A stretch of 64,000 nt of DNA from Saccharibacter sp. 17.LH.SD (GTDB lineage Bacteria > Pseudomonadota > Alphaproteobacteria > Acetobacterales > Acetobacteraceae): NCBI RefSeq assembly GCF_009834805.1, contig NZ_WVHO01000009.1:188501-252500 (forward strand), in the 5' to 3' direction. Below the pieces are notes generated by a model that saw only the letters and a list, made by a program, of their open reading frames with translations, was not told the DNA's origin and did no database searches. Positions 41,767-50,914 of this stretch are shown piece after piece; the first letter of the stretch is position 1, and each line of letters opens with the position of its first letter. The translations under genes were made by a program, and so were the position numbers.

Positions 41767-44577
41767 TCAGGGCCTCCCCATCATGCCGTTATGGCCGCTA
41801 TAAGTGTGTGTCTCTAGGGATGGATCATTTCCGTTATTCGTGTGAACTTTCAGCCCTTCATCCGCATAAATATCAACTCTCAAACGTCGTTCTTCTCTTG
41901 GCTGAACGACAGGAGCGGCAGGCGGCAGCGGCGCAACAGCAAATGTGGATTTCTGTTCGATGTGGCGTGTTTTATGAAGATGTAATACCTTGCCTGTCGC
42001 ACCATGATTTCCATAACCCTCTTTATTCTGACCCCGGCTTTCTGATGGAGGCATCGGAATAGGCACAGTGGGGATTTTCGGAAGCGGGAATGGAAGAAGC
42101 GATGATGGCTGATTTTTCGCCATCAAAAAATCATTGAGGTTTAAAACATTCCCAAGCGGATCATGTCTTGCAGGATCAACCTTATTATTATCCTGGTTTG
42201 CTGACGGCGGTGGCGGCAAAATCCCAGGTACGTTTTGCTCAGGATTGTTTGCTGGTGGAGAGCCCGGTAAATGTAAGACATGATTCGTTGTGTCTTTAAC
42301 CCATTGCCACCCATCCTTTAGAGCCCCAGGGATGGCATCAAGAACTTTGTTAATAAAATTAACGACCGCCGTCCCAACATGGTCCATGACGACTTTTACT
42401 TGATCCCAGTGCTGATAAAGCTCGTAAAGCGCTACACCGACGGCTGTAATCCCGGCAATAACCAACACGACCGGCCAACTAACAGCGCCAATGACTGCCG
42501 CTAAAATCCCGAACCCTGCGGTCGCTGCGGTTGTTACTGCGCCCAACGCCATCAAGACCGTCGTGATCCCAAGGAAAGCCCCAGCGGTACCCACCAAGAT
42601 CGGAGACAAACCTGGCGCAACCCGATCCATCCACTCGAACGCCTTATTCACGCCGTTAATCGCTTGCGTGACAAGATGGAGCGTCGGCGCAAAATCATCG
42701 CCAATCCGCCGCATCAATTGCGCAGTAGCGTCTTCAAATTCTTGCACCTGGATGAGCGTGCTTTTACGGCCGTCATTATAATCTCGGTCAATCACTCCTT
42801 GATCAGCACTTTCGACCAAGCGATGGATCGTCACATACTGATCCCAGTGATTTAACACCCCAGAGGTGAATTCTTTATCTTCACGATTATGAAAGATCAT
42901 ACCGAGGGCTTTATTCGTGTCGCCCACTTGAGCGACCAATCCACGAATACGCTCCAGCACAGCCATCATTGGGTCTTGCCCATGTTTACGAGCATTCGCC
43001 TCTAGATCGTATATGTCTTCTCCGAAGATTTTCTGCCATTTCTTCGCCCCTGTGGTGGACGTAATCGTTTGCAGGAATGCTTTGGCGTCTGTGGCTGCTT
43101 CGCCTTCTGTTCCCGTTGATTTACGCACGACCGCCAGGGCGGCCGCGAGATCATTTACGCCCGCTCGCCCCTTGACGCCCAAAGCCCCAGCCGCGGCTGC
43201 AACTTGCGGCAAGAGAGGTGCGAGTTTTTCAAAAGGTAAATCCGCTTGCTTCCCGGCGATGGCCACACTCGCCAAAGCACCAAGCAGGTTTTTATTATCA
43301 ACACCCAGATTTTCTTTCAGAGCAAAAGCTGACTTTGCCACGGACTCAGGCATTGCATTATAAGCTGTGGATATTTTCGCCGTAACAGAGAGGAGATGGT
43401 CCAGTTCGTCGCCTCGGAAACCTTCACGAGAGAAAAATCCCAGCCCCTCAGCCAATGCACCGCTGCGCTGACCTGTTTCACGGGCCAGCTCATTAATTTT
43501 GACTTTTTCTCGCAGAACATAATCGTCGAGTGCATCGCCATGGATCTCCAGACCGATCCCAACATGACGAATGATGTTGTCATATTCGGCAGCCTCTTTG
43601 ACCGGTTCTGCTAACTCAAAGCCTGAAACGAGAGCGTTAAAACCTTGGCTTTGCGCTTTATTGAAATTCTCATGGAAGCCATGCAGCTTTTTGCCAACGT
43701 CGCCATGCATGTCTCTCATAGCGTTTTTCAGACGTTCAACGGCACTGAGCGTGCTCTTAGCTTGCTCTTCAACCCCTGTCAGAGAGGTTTCAACAGAGTG
43801 CAGACCATTTCCAGCTTCATGGCTTGCACCACCTGTTTCTCCCAAAACAGTATTCGTTTTGGAGAGGGCATCAGAAACCGCCTTTGCACCCGTGGAAGTG
43901 TCCTGTAAAGCCTCATCCAGTCTTGCCGCCTCAGTACTTTCCTGAGCCGTACTCTCACTGAGCCCCGTCATGGTGCGGCTCAACTGTTCAACAGATCCTC
44001 GTGTGCCACTCGCTTGATCGTTAACCTCTGTCAGCGCGTCGTTAACAGAGCGTAACCCATCCTCGACCTCATGACTCGTTCCTTCTGTTTGGCCTAGAAC
44101 AGTATTCGTTTTAGAAAGAGCATCTGAAACCGCAGCTGCACCGGAGGAGGATTCCTGTAAAACTTCGTTGAATTTCTCCGTTCCAGCACGTTCTTGATTT
44201 GTACTCTCATGGAGCCCCATCATGGTGCGACTTAACCGCTCGACAGAGCCTAATGTGCTGGTTGCTTGTCCCTCAATGTCTGCCATGGAAGCATCAACGG
44301 AATGCAATCCATTCCCGGCTTCATGACCAGCAGCTTCTGTTTGACCTAGAACTGCATTCGTTTTGGAGAGAGCATCAGAAACCGCAGCCGCCCCGGAAGA
44401 AGATTTCTGTAAAGCCCCATCTAGCTTGTCAGTCGTGTCGGTAACTGTTTTCCCATGGCCGTTAAACTGCGTTAAAACACGGTTTAAACCTTCAACATGA
44501 TCGAGCACTTCACGCAGAGGGCCGCTCATGCGGTCAAGCAACTCAAGCTCAAATTGTGCCGTTAACTCGCCTGCCAT
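41767..44577 (-). CDS. Tail tape measure protein
   Basis: 936 aa, sets tail length and is ejected with the DNA. An N-terminal triplicated 84-residue module (about 62-290; GAAAVSDALSKTN repeated) is followed by the conserved TP901/Mu tape-measure core: GFFSREGFRGDELDHLL, LAALAVVRKSTGT and IYDLEANARKHGQDP (about residues 370-560). Hydrophobic helices follow near residues 655-710 (GILAAVIGAVSWPVVLVIAG). The tail is Pro/Asn-rich. Located between the frameshifted chaperone gene and gp43, as in Mu. Confidence 0.92.
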   Translation of the reverse strand: MAGELTAQFELELLDRMSGPLREVLDHVEGLNRVLTQFNGHGKTVTDTTDKLDGALQKSSSGAAAVSDALSKTNAVLGQTEAAGHEAGNGLHSVDASMADIEGQATSTLGSVERLSRTMMGLHESTNQERAGTEKFNEVLQESSSGAAAVSDALSKTNTVLGQTEGTSHEVEDGLRSVNDALTEVNDQASGTRGSVEQLSRTMTGLSESTAQESTEAARLDEALQDTSTGAKAVSDALSKTNTVLGETGGASHEAGNGLHSVETSLTGVEEQAKSTLSAVERLKNAMRDMHGDVGKKLHGFHENFNKAQSQGFNALVSGFELAEPVKEAAEYDNIIRHVGIGLEIHGDALDDYVLREKVKINELARETGQRSGALAEGLGFFSREGFRGDELDHLLSVTAKISTAYNAMPESVAKSAFALKENLGVDNKNLLGALASVAIAGKQADLPFEKLAPLLPQVAAAAGALGVKGRAGVNDLAAALAVVRKSTGTEGEAATDAKAFLQTITSTTGAKKWQKIFGEDIYDLEANARKHGQDPMMAVLERIRGLVAQVGDTNKALGMIFHNREDKEFTSGVLNHWDQYVTIHRLVESADQGVIDRDYNDGRKSTLIQVQEFEDATAQLMRRIGDDFAPTLHLVTQAINGVNKAFEWMDRVAPGLSPILVGTAGAFLGITTVLMALGAVTTAATAGFGILAAVIGAVSWPVVLVIAGITAVGVALYELYQHWDQVKVVMDHVGTAVVNFINKVLDAIPGALKDGWQWVKDTTNHVLHLPGSPPANNPEQNVPGILPPPPSANQDNNKVDPARHDPLGNVLNLNDFLMAKNQPSSLLPFPLPKIPTVPIPMPPSESRGQNKEGYGNHGATGKVLHLHKTRHIEQKSTFAVAPLPPAAPVVQPREERRLRVDIYADEGLKVHTNNGNDPSLETHTYSGHNGMMGRP
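43707..44394 (-). repeat. 252-bp repeats in the tape-measure gene
   Basis: Three in-frame copies of an 84-residue unit (the third partial), each starting GA(A/K)AVSDALSKTN and containing SVE(R/Q)L. The divergence between copies is moderate. Copy number should change tail length by a fixed step. Confidence 0.8.
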
Positions 44578-44595
44578 GCGCGGCCCTTTACGTCT

Positions 44596-44766
44596 TTAAT
44601 GGGAATTTTGTTGGCTCTGAACCAGAGCCACATAGTCAGATTGGGCATGCGACCAAAAAGCTAACTCACCGAGGGTTAGAGCCCGTAAATCGGTTCGATT
44701 AAATCTCAGCGTATTGGCCAGAGCCGCCAGCCTTACTGGCCAGTCGGCAGGCCATCGTTGAAAAAA
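44596..44766 (-). CDS. Frameshift extension (gp41') of the tail-assembly chaperone
   Basis: In the -1 frame the chaperone reading continues past the gp41 stop codon. After the slippery site come QRWPADWPVRLAALANTLRF, then TDLRALTLGELAFWSHAQSDY, ending at TAA 44596-44598. The W-rich helical content is typical of the minor, longer chaperone made in tailed phages. It has no start codon of its own. The fused product (about 157 aa) would bind the tape measure while the tail tube polymerises. Confidence 0.75.
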   Translation of the reverse strand, partial: FFQRWPADWPVRLAALANTLRFNRTDLRALTLGELAFWSHAQSDYVALVQSQQNSH

Positions 44767-45068
44767 TACGCAACAACCTTTTGAGCCGCCAGAAAGTCCC
44801 GCGCAGGCAGAGCACGCAGTAATTTCTCTCCCAGAAGGGACTTGTTCCCCGTGACACTGGCCAAAAGCGCAAGGCCCTGTGCCCCTGATGCGCCTGTTGC
44901 TCCGGCATCAATGAGATCACCGGCTGTAGGCTCCCGAAATTTCAGCACTGTGAGAGACTCATTAAGACCGTCAATGGTCACCGGGCGGCTTAATGCATAT
45001 TCAACTGTCCCATCATCGAGAAGTGTTGCCCGTGGTGGAAGAGCCTGTGCATTTGTTTGTGACATCAT
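44733..45068 (-). CDS. Mu gp41-like tail-assembly chaperone, short form
   Basis: 111 aa, Mu gp41/tail assembly chaperone family. LKFREPTAGDLIDAGA, then LLRALPARDFLAAQKVVAYFF, are typical. Located between the tube and tape-measure genes. Near its end, TAT TTT TTC AAC contains the slippery heptamer T TTT TTC. A -1 shift there gives the longer gp41-gp41' protein, as known for Mu and other tailed phages. It overlaps the tube gene by four bases. Confidence 0.85.
   Translation of the reverse strand: MMSQTNAQALPPRATLLDDGTVEYALSRPVTIDGLNESLTVLKFREPTAGDLIDAGATGASGAQGLALLASVTGNKSLLGEKLLRALPARDFLAAQKVVAYFFNDGLPTGQ
44760..44766 (-). promoter_or_regulatory. Programmed -1 frameshift slippery site
   Basis: T TTT TTC on the minus strand (plus GAAAAAA), in the X XXY YYZ pattern, eight codons before the zero-frame stop of gp41. 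Confidence 0.75.
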
Positions 45069-45421
45069 GAAATTTCCTGATAGGTGTTAAAAGACCATGT
45101 AACGGCTGCTTTACCATCGTCGCTCCATTCTGGGATTTCACGCACATAGGCGTCTGAAATCACCCAGACTTTTCCAAGGTCAGACTGCAATTGAAGCTCC
45201 CCCTCTCCAAGAGCAGGAGAGAAATCCGTCGGACTACTTCCCGTAATCGGGATGATCGTGGCTTGGACTTGTCCCACTTGATACTGGGTTGATCGCAACG
45301 TGCGGAAATTGCCTGCCACATCATCATTTTTGACACCCGGAAGCCGAAACTTGACGCCTTTCTGCGTGTCATAGAGTTTGCCGCGCCAGAAGAGGCGAAT
45401 AATGCCTAATGTCTGTGCCAC
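45065..45421 (-). CDS. Mu gp40-like (M) tail tube protein
   Basis: 118 aa, tail tube of the contractile tail. IIRLFWRGKLYDTQKGVKF at the N-terminus and ATIIPITGSSPTDFSP in the middle fit the Mu-type tube family. It sits one base after the sheath gene and overlaps the chaperone gene by four bases, an order fixed in Mu-like phages. Confidence 0.88.
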   Translation of the reverse strand: MAQTLGIIRLFWRGKLYDTQKGVKFRLPGVKNDDVAGNFRTLRSTQYQVGQVQATIIPITGSSPTDFSPALGEGELQLQSDLGKVWVISDAYVREIPEWSDDGKAAVTWSFNTYQEIS

Positions 45422-45422
45422 G

Positions 45423-46901
45423 TTAGACCTCCATATTCAGGATATTGGCCAAGACCATCAATGATCCCATCGGTTTGATAGGAAGAGTGCTGTTCACCCG
45501 ATTGCGATCAGAAAGATCACGCTGGAACACTGCTTGTGGGGCTGTTATTGCGACGTCATCAATCCAGCCGAGGGCTTCATAGAGTTTACATTGTCCGGCC
45601 CACGATCCCTTGAGGGTTTTAGGCGTCACCACCCCATCCGCATTGGCGAGTGGTGAGCCATCATCAGCTAGTTTTGAGCGGAAATACGTGGCCTCAATGT
45701 AGGTATTCCACTCATAGCGCACACGCGCTGCAATGGCTGGGATCATCACATCCCATACCCCAGAGAGTGTGCCACTCGCAGGATTGATGGTGCGGGTTGT
45801 CACCACGCGCTGAAGCGTGACCGTGCCATCATCATTCACGACTGCCGTTGAGCAGCCATTGTTCAACAACACATTTTTCTGCTGGTCGCTGAAATCGTCC
45901 TGCTTCTCCGGTCCGAGCCCCGCCAATGTGTTCAACGGCAGACCGCGCAACTGTCGGGCTGGGTCCGTATTTAAGCTCTGCGCGACCTGCGCGGCCAGAG
46001 CACTGACCATTTGCCATGACGAGGCTTTAGGAAACCACCACGGGAACAGAATAACATTTTCGGAAGTTGAGACTGAACCTTGTAAATTCAGTGCTTGTCC
46101 TTGCGTGCCTATCATCCCCACATGAACCCGCATATCGCGAGCCACCATCGCCCCAGACCGACGTTTGGCTTCCTGTGCAAAGAGAGTTACAGCCGCTGGA
46201 TCATTTTGGAGGAGGACCACATCTGTATACCAGCGGTCACCTAAGGATAGGATGGCAGGGCTCATATCAGGTGTGCCCGTTCCTCCCGCCATGCTGTTGA
46301 CGAGCACGCCCATTCCCGGGATTTGATCGACCGTGGCGCTAGAAAAACGAACATTAAAATCATTCGTTAACTGCCCAGCTTCCCCAGCCGTTAAGACAAT
46401 ATTATCACCACCATTGCCAATTTGCGCCGTGATGCCGAGGTTTTCACCGATGAGACTGGCATTAATCGCCGTCAACAGATTGGTCGCGACCGTTGACGGG
46501 GTATCCCCGCTACTAACGGTCCAGCTGACACGAATACCGCCGATATAAACACCGCTCGTCATGTTACGCCACGAGCTGCCAGTGAATTTGATGGTCGCGG
46601 TAGCAGCCCTGGCATCACCCGGTGTCAATATGCCAATCGTATCCACGGGCAGATTAGGGTTTTCCGCCATGAACGCCCGAACGGCCTGCGTCATAATGGC
46701 AGAACGCCCGTAGATATTTTCAACTTGCGGCACCGTAACATTTTCGTGGAGGATATTATTCTCAAACTGCTGATTGGTCTGCCCCACGATGATCACACGC
46801 AGCGGCATATCGCTCACACGGTCCGCCGCTGGTAGGTCATGGACTTCCATGTAGCTGCCAGGAACGGCGTATGATCCGGGAATTTCTCTAAAATCAGGCA
46901 T
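45423..46901 (-). CDS. Mu gp39-like (L) tail sheath protein
   Basis: 492 aa, contractile tail sheath. The N-terminal arm RVSDMPLRVIIVGQTN, the central KRRSGAMVARDMRVHVGMIGT and the C-terminal RYEWNTYIEATYFRSKLADDG are characteristic. Residues near the end (PLANADGVVTPKTLKGSW) belong to the conserved sheath core. Eight-base overlap with the DUF2635 gene. It polymerises around the gp40-like tube. Confidence 0.92.
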   Translation of the reverse strand: MPDFREIPGSYAVPGSYMEVHDLPAADRVSDMPLRVIIVGQTNQQFENNILHENVTVPQVENIYGRSAIMTQAVRAFMAENPNLPVDTIGILTPGDARAATATIKFTGSSWRNMTSGVYIGGIRVSWTVSSGDTPSTVATNLLTAINASLIGENLGITAQIGNGGDNIVLTAGEAGQLTNDFNVRFSSATVDQIPGMGVLVNSMAGGTGTPDMSPAILSLGDRWYTDVVLLQNDPAAVTLFAQEAKRRSGAMVARDMRVHVGMIGTQGQALNLQGSVSTSENVILFPWWFPKASSWQMVSALAAQVAQSLNTDPARQLRGLPLNTLAGLGPEKQDDFSDQQKNVLLNNGCSTAVVNDDGTVTLQRVVTTRTINPASGTLSGVWDVMIPAIAARVRYEWNTYIEATYFRSKLADDGSPLANADGVVTPKTLKGSWAGQCKLYEALGWIDDVAITAPQAVFQRDLSDRNRVNSTLPIKPMGSLMVLANILNMEV

Positions 46902-47124
46902 CCTTGACCTCCGGCTTTACCGCCACGCTTTTCTGTCTCGCCATTTGTGTGTCTTGAACATCATTCAAAGGCACGACGTCACCATTGGCCAAGCAGACGC
47001 CCCACCATGGGTCATAGGGGTTAACGCGGAACCCTTCCTTTGGTACAGCGCTGCCATCAGGAGCCAATACGCGCCGTCCTTCACCTGCTCGGACAAGGAC
47101 AAGCCGTTGTTCTTCATTCGCCAT
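46894..47124 (-). CDS. Mu gp38-like small protein (DUF2635)
   Basis: 76 aa, DUF2635 family, always found between gp37 and the sheath in Mu-like phages. VRAGEGRRVLAPDGSAVP and DPWWGVCLANGDV are typical. Function unknown, probably in sheath assembly. It overlaps both neighbours by 8-11 bases. Confidence 0.85.
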   Translation of the reverse strand: MANEEQRLVLVRAGEGRRVLAPDGSAVPKEGFRVNPYDPWWGVCLANGDVVPLNDVQDTQMARQKSVAVKPEVKDA

Positions 47125-47704
47125 TTTGTTGTCCCATAATTTTCAAATGATCTCGGTGACTCAGAAACTCATCCAGCTCCTCAAGAGCTTCTGTGTTATC
47201 CAGACCCACATTAGGAAACACGACATCCGCCACTACCAACGCTGCCCGGTCGCCAAACCAATCTTCTGTGTTGGGCAGCGTGATAGACCCCACACGGCAT
47301 GACGCGACATCAGGCAATTTCCAGCCATTTAAGCCACCAGCCAGTGCAGCCATGATCCCGGCCACGCCCATGCCACGAATTTTTCCCGTGCCCAGATACA
47401 AATCCTCGGAACGGCTCTGACTTTGAAGAACCGCCACAGGAAAGGTTAGATCGCCAATGAAATTACCAACTGCCTTGCCTGAAGCCTGCCAGGTGCCGAT
47501 CCCAACCGCGACAGCAGGCGTATCATTCACAATCTCGTCCCACGTCCTACGGCTGGCATGAGGCGGCAACGCTATATGCTTAAACACCTCAGTCGGAAAT
47601 AAACTCTCTAACCGTCGCCGTAAGCCCCGATAGGCTTTGGCAACAACATCCCCTTTAAGAATCGCTCCAGGATAGCCGGGTGGGGTAATTTCCTCTTCAT
47701 TCAT
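47114..47704 (-). CDS. Mu gp37-like tail terminator-type protein (DUF1834)
   Basis: 196 aa from ATG 47704, DUF1834 family; likely tail terminator or tail completion factor. VAVGIGTWQASGKAVGNFIG and EDWFGDRAALVVADVVFPNVG are typical beta-rich segments. The start lies inside the end of the gp36-like gene (eight-base overlap), as expected for coupled genes. Role by position in Mu. Confidence 0.8.
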   Translation of the reverse strand: MNEEEITPPGYPGAILKGDVVAKAYRGLRRRLESLFPTEVFKHIALPPHASRRTWDEIVNDTPAVAVGIGTWQASGKAVGNFIGDLTFPVAVLQSQSRSEDLYLGTGKIRGMGVAGIMAALAGGLNGWKLPDVASCRVGSITLPNTEDWFGDRAALVVADVVFPNVGLDNTEALEELDEFLSHRDHLKIMGQQNGE

Positions 47705-48125
47705 AGGAAAACCCTTCGCGTGAATGAAAGGTCGAGCGCGATTGGAAGCGTGACCAATCATCGCTCTGATCTACCTTAGCCACAGCGTCCAGCGTGGCTT
47801 TCCCCGCTACGACATCGCGTAACCACGCCATAGCAGCCTGCTGGCCTGCACGGATTTGCTCACTGGGCACATTGCTACCGCCATTAGCGAGATCGAACCG
47901 CGCCAGCTGACAGCAGATACGCACCACGACAGGCGGAACGGGCTGGATGGGTACGACATAGCGGCGCTGCAGATAGCTATCGACTGTCGAAGAGGCATCA
48001 CTGAGAATACGGCTGACCCGCGCTTCATCCAGTGTTCCTCTGGGGCTGTCGCGATCTGGTGTCGTGGTCTCGATCTCTTCTCGGCCATAACGGTCAATCA
48101 TGTCAGCGAGTGTCGCGTAAGACAT
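47697..48125 (-). CDS. Mu gp36-like head-tail connector protein (DUF1320)
   Basis: 142 aa, DUF1320 family neck/connector protein. MSYATLADMIDRYGREEI at the N-terminus and YLQRRYVVPIQPVPPVVVRI are diagnostic. It lies directly after the gp35-like gene and before gp37. It should sit at the portal side of the neck. Confidence 0.88.
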   Translation of the reverse strand: MSYATLADMIDRYGREEIETTTPDRDSPRGTLDEARVSRILSDASSTVDSYLQRRYVVPIQPVPPVVVRICCQLARFDLANGGSNVPSEQIRAGQQAAMAWLRDVVAGKATLDAVAKVDQSDDWSRFQSRSTFHSREGFSYE

Positions 48126-48126
48126 C

Positions 48127-48414
48127 TCAACTAACCTTCACAAGAGTCAGCAGAGGCTCGCGTCGCATCTGTTCGATCTGTCCCTCGGTCAGCTCGCCAG
48201 CTTCCCAAACCTTTAGGCGTTCATGCTCAATACCGGCGCGTCTAAACCCTGGCTGAGTGCAGATCACGAGTAATTCCCCAGCTTTTAAAGAAAGGGAACT
48301 AGAAGACATGAGGACTTCAGCTGCGACAGAATGGATTTTCGGGTCTACAGAACTCTGCGTTGCTTGCTGGTATGTTTCTTCAACCTCGTTCTGAGAACCT
48401 TTTTTCTGGGGCAT
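48127..48414 (-). CDS. Mu gp35-like small head-region protein
   Basis: 95 aa, similar in size and position to the gp35/HI1506-type proteins following the major head protein in Mu-like phages. The second half (LLVICTQPGFRRAGIEHERL, then EAGELTEGQIEQMRREPLL) is the recognisable part. The N-terminus is polar and Gln-rich. It starts within the T gene stop codon (one base shared). Confidence 0.7.
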   Translation of the reverse strand: MPQKKGSQNEVEETYQQATQSSVDPKIHSVAAEVLMSSSSLSLKAGELLVICTQPGFRRAGIEHERLKVWEAGELTEGQIEQMRREPLLTLVKVS

Positions 48415-49370
48415 TAGTCATTCCTCACGAGCGGATCGAGATAGGGGCAAACGTTTAATTCCAGCGTGTTGCTCCAGGGGTTAGACCCGGTGATGTAGGT
48501 TTTCCCGTCAGGTGCCAGCTGTGGGATGAGGTCTTTTTCCAACAACGTCCGGCCTGCACCTTCTAAAGAGGTGGGGACAAACATGATATTCGGGCGACTG
48601 TTATAAGGCTGGCCGTCTTTACGATATTGCGTCTCCATCATGGAGATGGCCTTACCCAGATTTTCTGCTGTCAGTGGCGCTGTGGATCTAAAGGCAAAAT
48701 TGTGTAGTCCGAACCCGGCATTGCAGCGCCCGTCAATACCCCATTGTAATTCGTTATGATTAAAGACAATCCCGTCAGTCAGTTGTGTCCGTGACGTAAC
48801 GCTGAAGGGGCGCCTGGTTTGAAAGATCAAGGGTTTTAGGGGGTTTTGTGTATTAAACAAATACCAAGCCGGTGCCGCTTGTTCACCGTCACCAGGGCGC
48901 ATGATATTAGCGAAGGCCGTCGGTTGGCCATTCTTTCCCGTTCCCACATGATCGGTATCAAAAAAATACTGCCCGTCAATGCCGATCTCGCGATGCCCAT
49001 TTTCTAAGAGACCGAAAACAAGGCGATCTGGTAACTTCGCAGCATCCGCAGCTAATTGTTGGATTGCCGGCGTTAAAAATCCGAACTGGTCATCTTCAAA
49101 GTCCTCACGTCGTATCCCAAACGTTTCTTCAAATGTGCGGTTTACGATTGTGAACCGCTCCTGAGTATTCAGGCGATGGACGACGCGCTGTCCAGCCCAT
49201 TCGCGCATGCCAGGCAGTTCAGCAATACGCGGATAGAAATTCTCCCCAGCGTTTGATGGAATGGTCATTGCGACTTTGACGTAATGACTAGGAACTGTCG
49301 AAATATATTTGTTAAACACCAAAGACGTTCGAGCCGTCAGGGCGTTAATAGAACCCGCATTAATATCCAC
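48414..49370 (-). CDS. Mu T-like major head protein
   Basis: 318 aa, Mu-like major capsid subunit. FNKYISTVPSHYVKVAMTIP, GMREWAGQRVVHRLNTQERF and FGIRREDFEDDQFGFL near residues 60-110 are family hallmarks, as is PNIMFVPTSLEGAGRTLLEK. The start is GTG after AGAGAG. Located after the gp33-like gene and before gp35, as in Mu. Confidence 0.92.
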   Translation of the reverse strand: MDINAGSINALTARTSLVFNKYISTVPSHYVKVAMTIPSNAGENFYPRIAELPGMREWAGQRVVHRLNTQERFTIVNRTFEETFGIRREDFEDDQFGFLTPAIQQLAADAAKLPDRLVFGLLENGHREIGIDGQYFFDTDHVGTGKNGQPTAFANIMRPGDGEQAAPAWYLFNTQNPLKPLIFQTRRPFSVTSRTQLTDGIVFNHNELQWGIDGRCNAGFGLHNFAFRSTAPLTAENLGKAISMMETQYRKDGQPYNSRPNIMFVPTSLEGAGRTLLEKDLIPQLAPDGKTYITGSNPWSNTLELNVCPYLDPLVRND

Positions 49371-49383
49371 GATGAACTCTCTT

Positions 49384-49854
49384 TCAGGAAATCAAAACGT
49401 AAGGCGTGCCGTTGGTCTCGAAACCAGCCAGCGTGCCAACTTGCAGCCGTGAACCGCTCGAAGAACTCTCACCAGAAGAACTCCCCTCATGGGAAAGAGA
49501 CACGGTCTCATCATCAATGGCGTAAACAGGCTGATTGACATTTGCCCAGCTCGGAGCCGTATCAAACGGTAAGGCAAAACAGCCTTTTTTGACCCAGATA
49601 GGGTGCGGTCCCACCATATCGCCGTTTAATGTTGAGCCTGCTGGACTGTTATCTTTGAATTGTCGCGCTATCCCGACAATTGCCACAGGAGGTGACGGCG
49701 TATTGGTTGAGCCAGCAGGAACAATCGTGCCATCGGCACAAACCGCTACGAGAGAGCCCCGGTAAACTCGAAAGCCGCTGGCTACCGAATGCCCAAACTC
49801 AGGGCCATGAGGGACATTCTTTTCTGAAACAGGCCGGTCGCTTTTGAGAGCCAT
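49384..49854 (-). CDS. Mu gp33-like capsid-associated protein
   Basis: 156 aa, between the protease/scaffold and the major head genes, the Mu gp33 position. The central part (VYRGSLVAVCADGTIVPAG) resembles small beta-tulip capsid decoration proteins. A Ser-rich loop (GSSSGESSSSGSR) lies near residue 125. The start overlaps the stop of the protease gene by one base. Decoration role is inference. Confidence 0.65.
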   Translation of the reverse strand: MALKSDRPVSEKNVPHGPEFGHSVASGFRVYRGSLVAVCADGTIVPAGSTNTPSPPVAIVGIARQFKDNSPAGSTLNGDMVGPHPIWVKKGCFALPFDTAPSWANVNQPVYAIDDETVSLSHEGSSSGESSSSGSRLQVGTLAGFETNGTPYVLIS

Positions 49855-50858
49855 TACGCAAGCCCCCCAGCTTTCAGGTCATCTGCTGTCAGTCCTAAAG
49901 CCTTATCCGCCTTATCAAGACCGGGAATATTCTGGCTGGTTGTCCCATTATGCTGGCGTCCATGGTGAAGCGTAACCGTTCCTGATGGAGCAGCGGGCAA
50001 GCTTTCCACCATCATCTCAGCTGTTGTTGGATCAGAAGCATGAAGGGTAAGCAATCGACCACGTAAATCATCTGAGATGATTTTCTGACGTCCTACTTTT
50101 TCCATCCAACTTTCAGCGGCTATCCGATTATTTTCAGCCTTGAGGTCATCAAGCTGTTTCTGAAAATTCACCGCATCCGCTGCATGCAACGTTACCTTTT
50201 CATGCTGCTTCTTTAGAGCGTTGAGAACATCCTCATTAGAAGCACTCTCTGGGAGGCCTGCGAGGACGGCTGCCTGAGAATGAAGCGACACGGCTCCACG
50301 AGCGCCATCCAGCGCCTTATTAATAGCTGCTTCATCCGCATCAGCCCCGAGGCCAAGACGAGAACGCAGCGCAGCCAGCGGATAAGTCATCGCGCTATTT
50401 TCCTGTTCTGTTGTTTGGGATGTTTTGGAATGGAGAGATGTGAGCAAAAGATCAGGGTTGTTGGTGAGAGCAGCCCGCAGGATTTGCGTCACAATCCCCG
50501 CTGACGTGCTTTTCAACACAGGGGAAATGGAGCGATAGCCATGGTCATCCATGACCGTCCGTCCACGTTTCGTCCAACGCACGTGCCCCCAAATGCCATC
50601 TGGTCGGACTTCCATGCGCTCGATCCATCCCATCGCTGGAGATGAATGTCCCTGTGGAGCCGCAAGGTCAGTAGAATGGTTTTCATCAAGGACAATTTTG
50701 CCGCCCTTCATGGACGCCGTGATGACATCTCGAAGACTTTCAGCACGCAATGTCTTACGACCACCGACGGCTGGGAAAGACCCAGCAGGCAGAAGATGTA
50801 TCCATTCAGGAGGCGTTGTGCCTGTTGCCGGTAGCGGCAAGTGCGTCATCTCGTTCAT
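49854..50858 (-). CDS. Mu I-like head protease with scaffold part
   Basis: 334 aa. Head maturation protease fused to a scaffold, as the I/Z genes of Mu. Residues about 20-155 are the protease part (IHLLPAGSF, IVLDENHSTDLAAPQGHSSPAMGWI; WTKRGRTVMDDHGYRSISPV). From about residue 157, MTYPLAALRSRLGLG could be an internal start for a separate scaffold, followed by a long helical region. The late-promoter-like block lies 56 bases before the ATG. Confidence 0.85.
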   Translation of the reverse strand: MNEMTHLPLPATGTTPPEWIHLLPAGSFPAVGGRKTLRAESLRDVITASMKGGKIVLDENHSTDLAAPQGHSSPAMGWIERMEVRPDGIWGHVRWTKRGRTVMDDHGYRSISPVLKSTSAGIVTQILRAALTNNPDLLLTSLHSKTSQTTEQENSAMTYPLAALRSRLGLGADADEAAINKALDGARGAVSLHSQAAVLAGLPESASNEDVLNALKKQHEKVTLHAADAVNFQKQLDDLKAENNRIAAESWMEKVGRQKIISDDLRGRLLTLHASDPTTAEMMVESLPAAPSGTVTLHHGRQHNGTTSQNIPGLDKADKALGLTADDLKAGGLA

Positions 50859-50891
50859 GGTGTCAGAATAAGATGACCATCCCCCCTTTAT

Positions 50892-50914
50892 TCAGGGTTG
50901 CATCCTTTACCCCG
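50892..50914 (-). promoter_or_regulatory. Late-promoter-like block B (upstream of gene I)
   Basis: Minus strand CGGGGTAAAGGATGCAACCC followed by TGA; 20 of 23 positions match block A. The outer edge is 56 bases from the start codon. Here CATCC and GGATG flank the GGGGTAAA core as a local inverted repeat. Confidence 0.75.
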
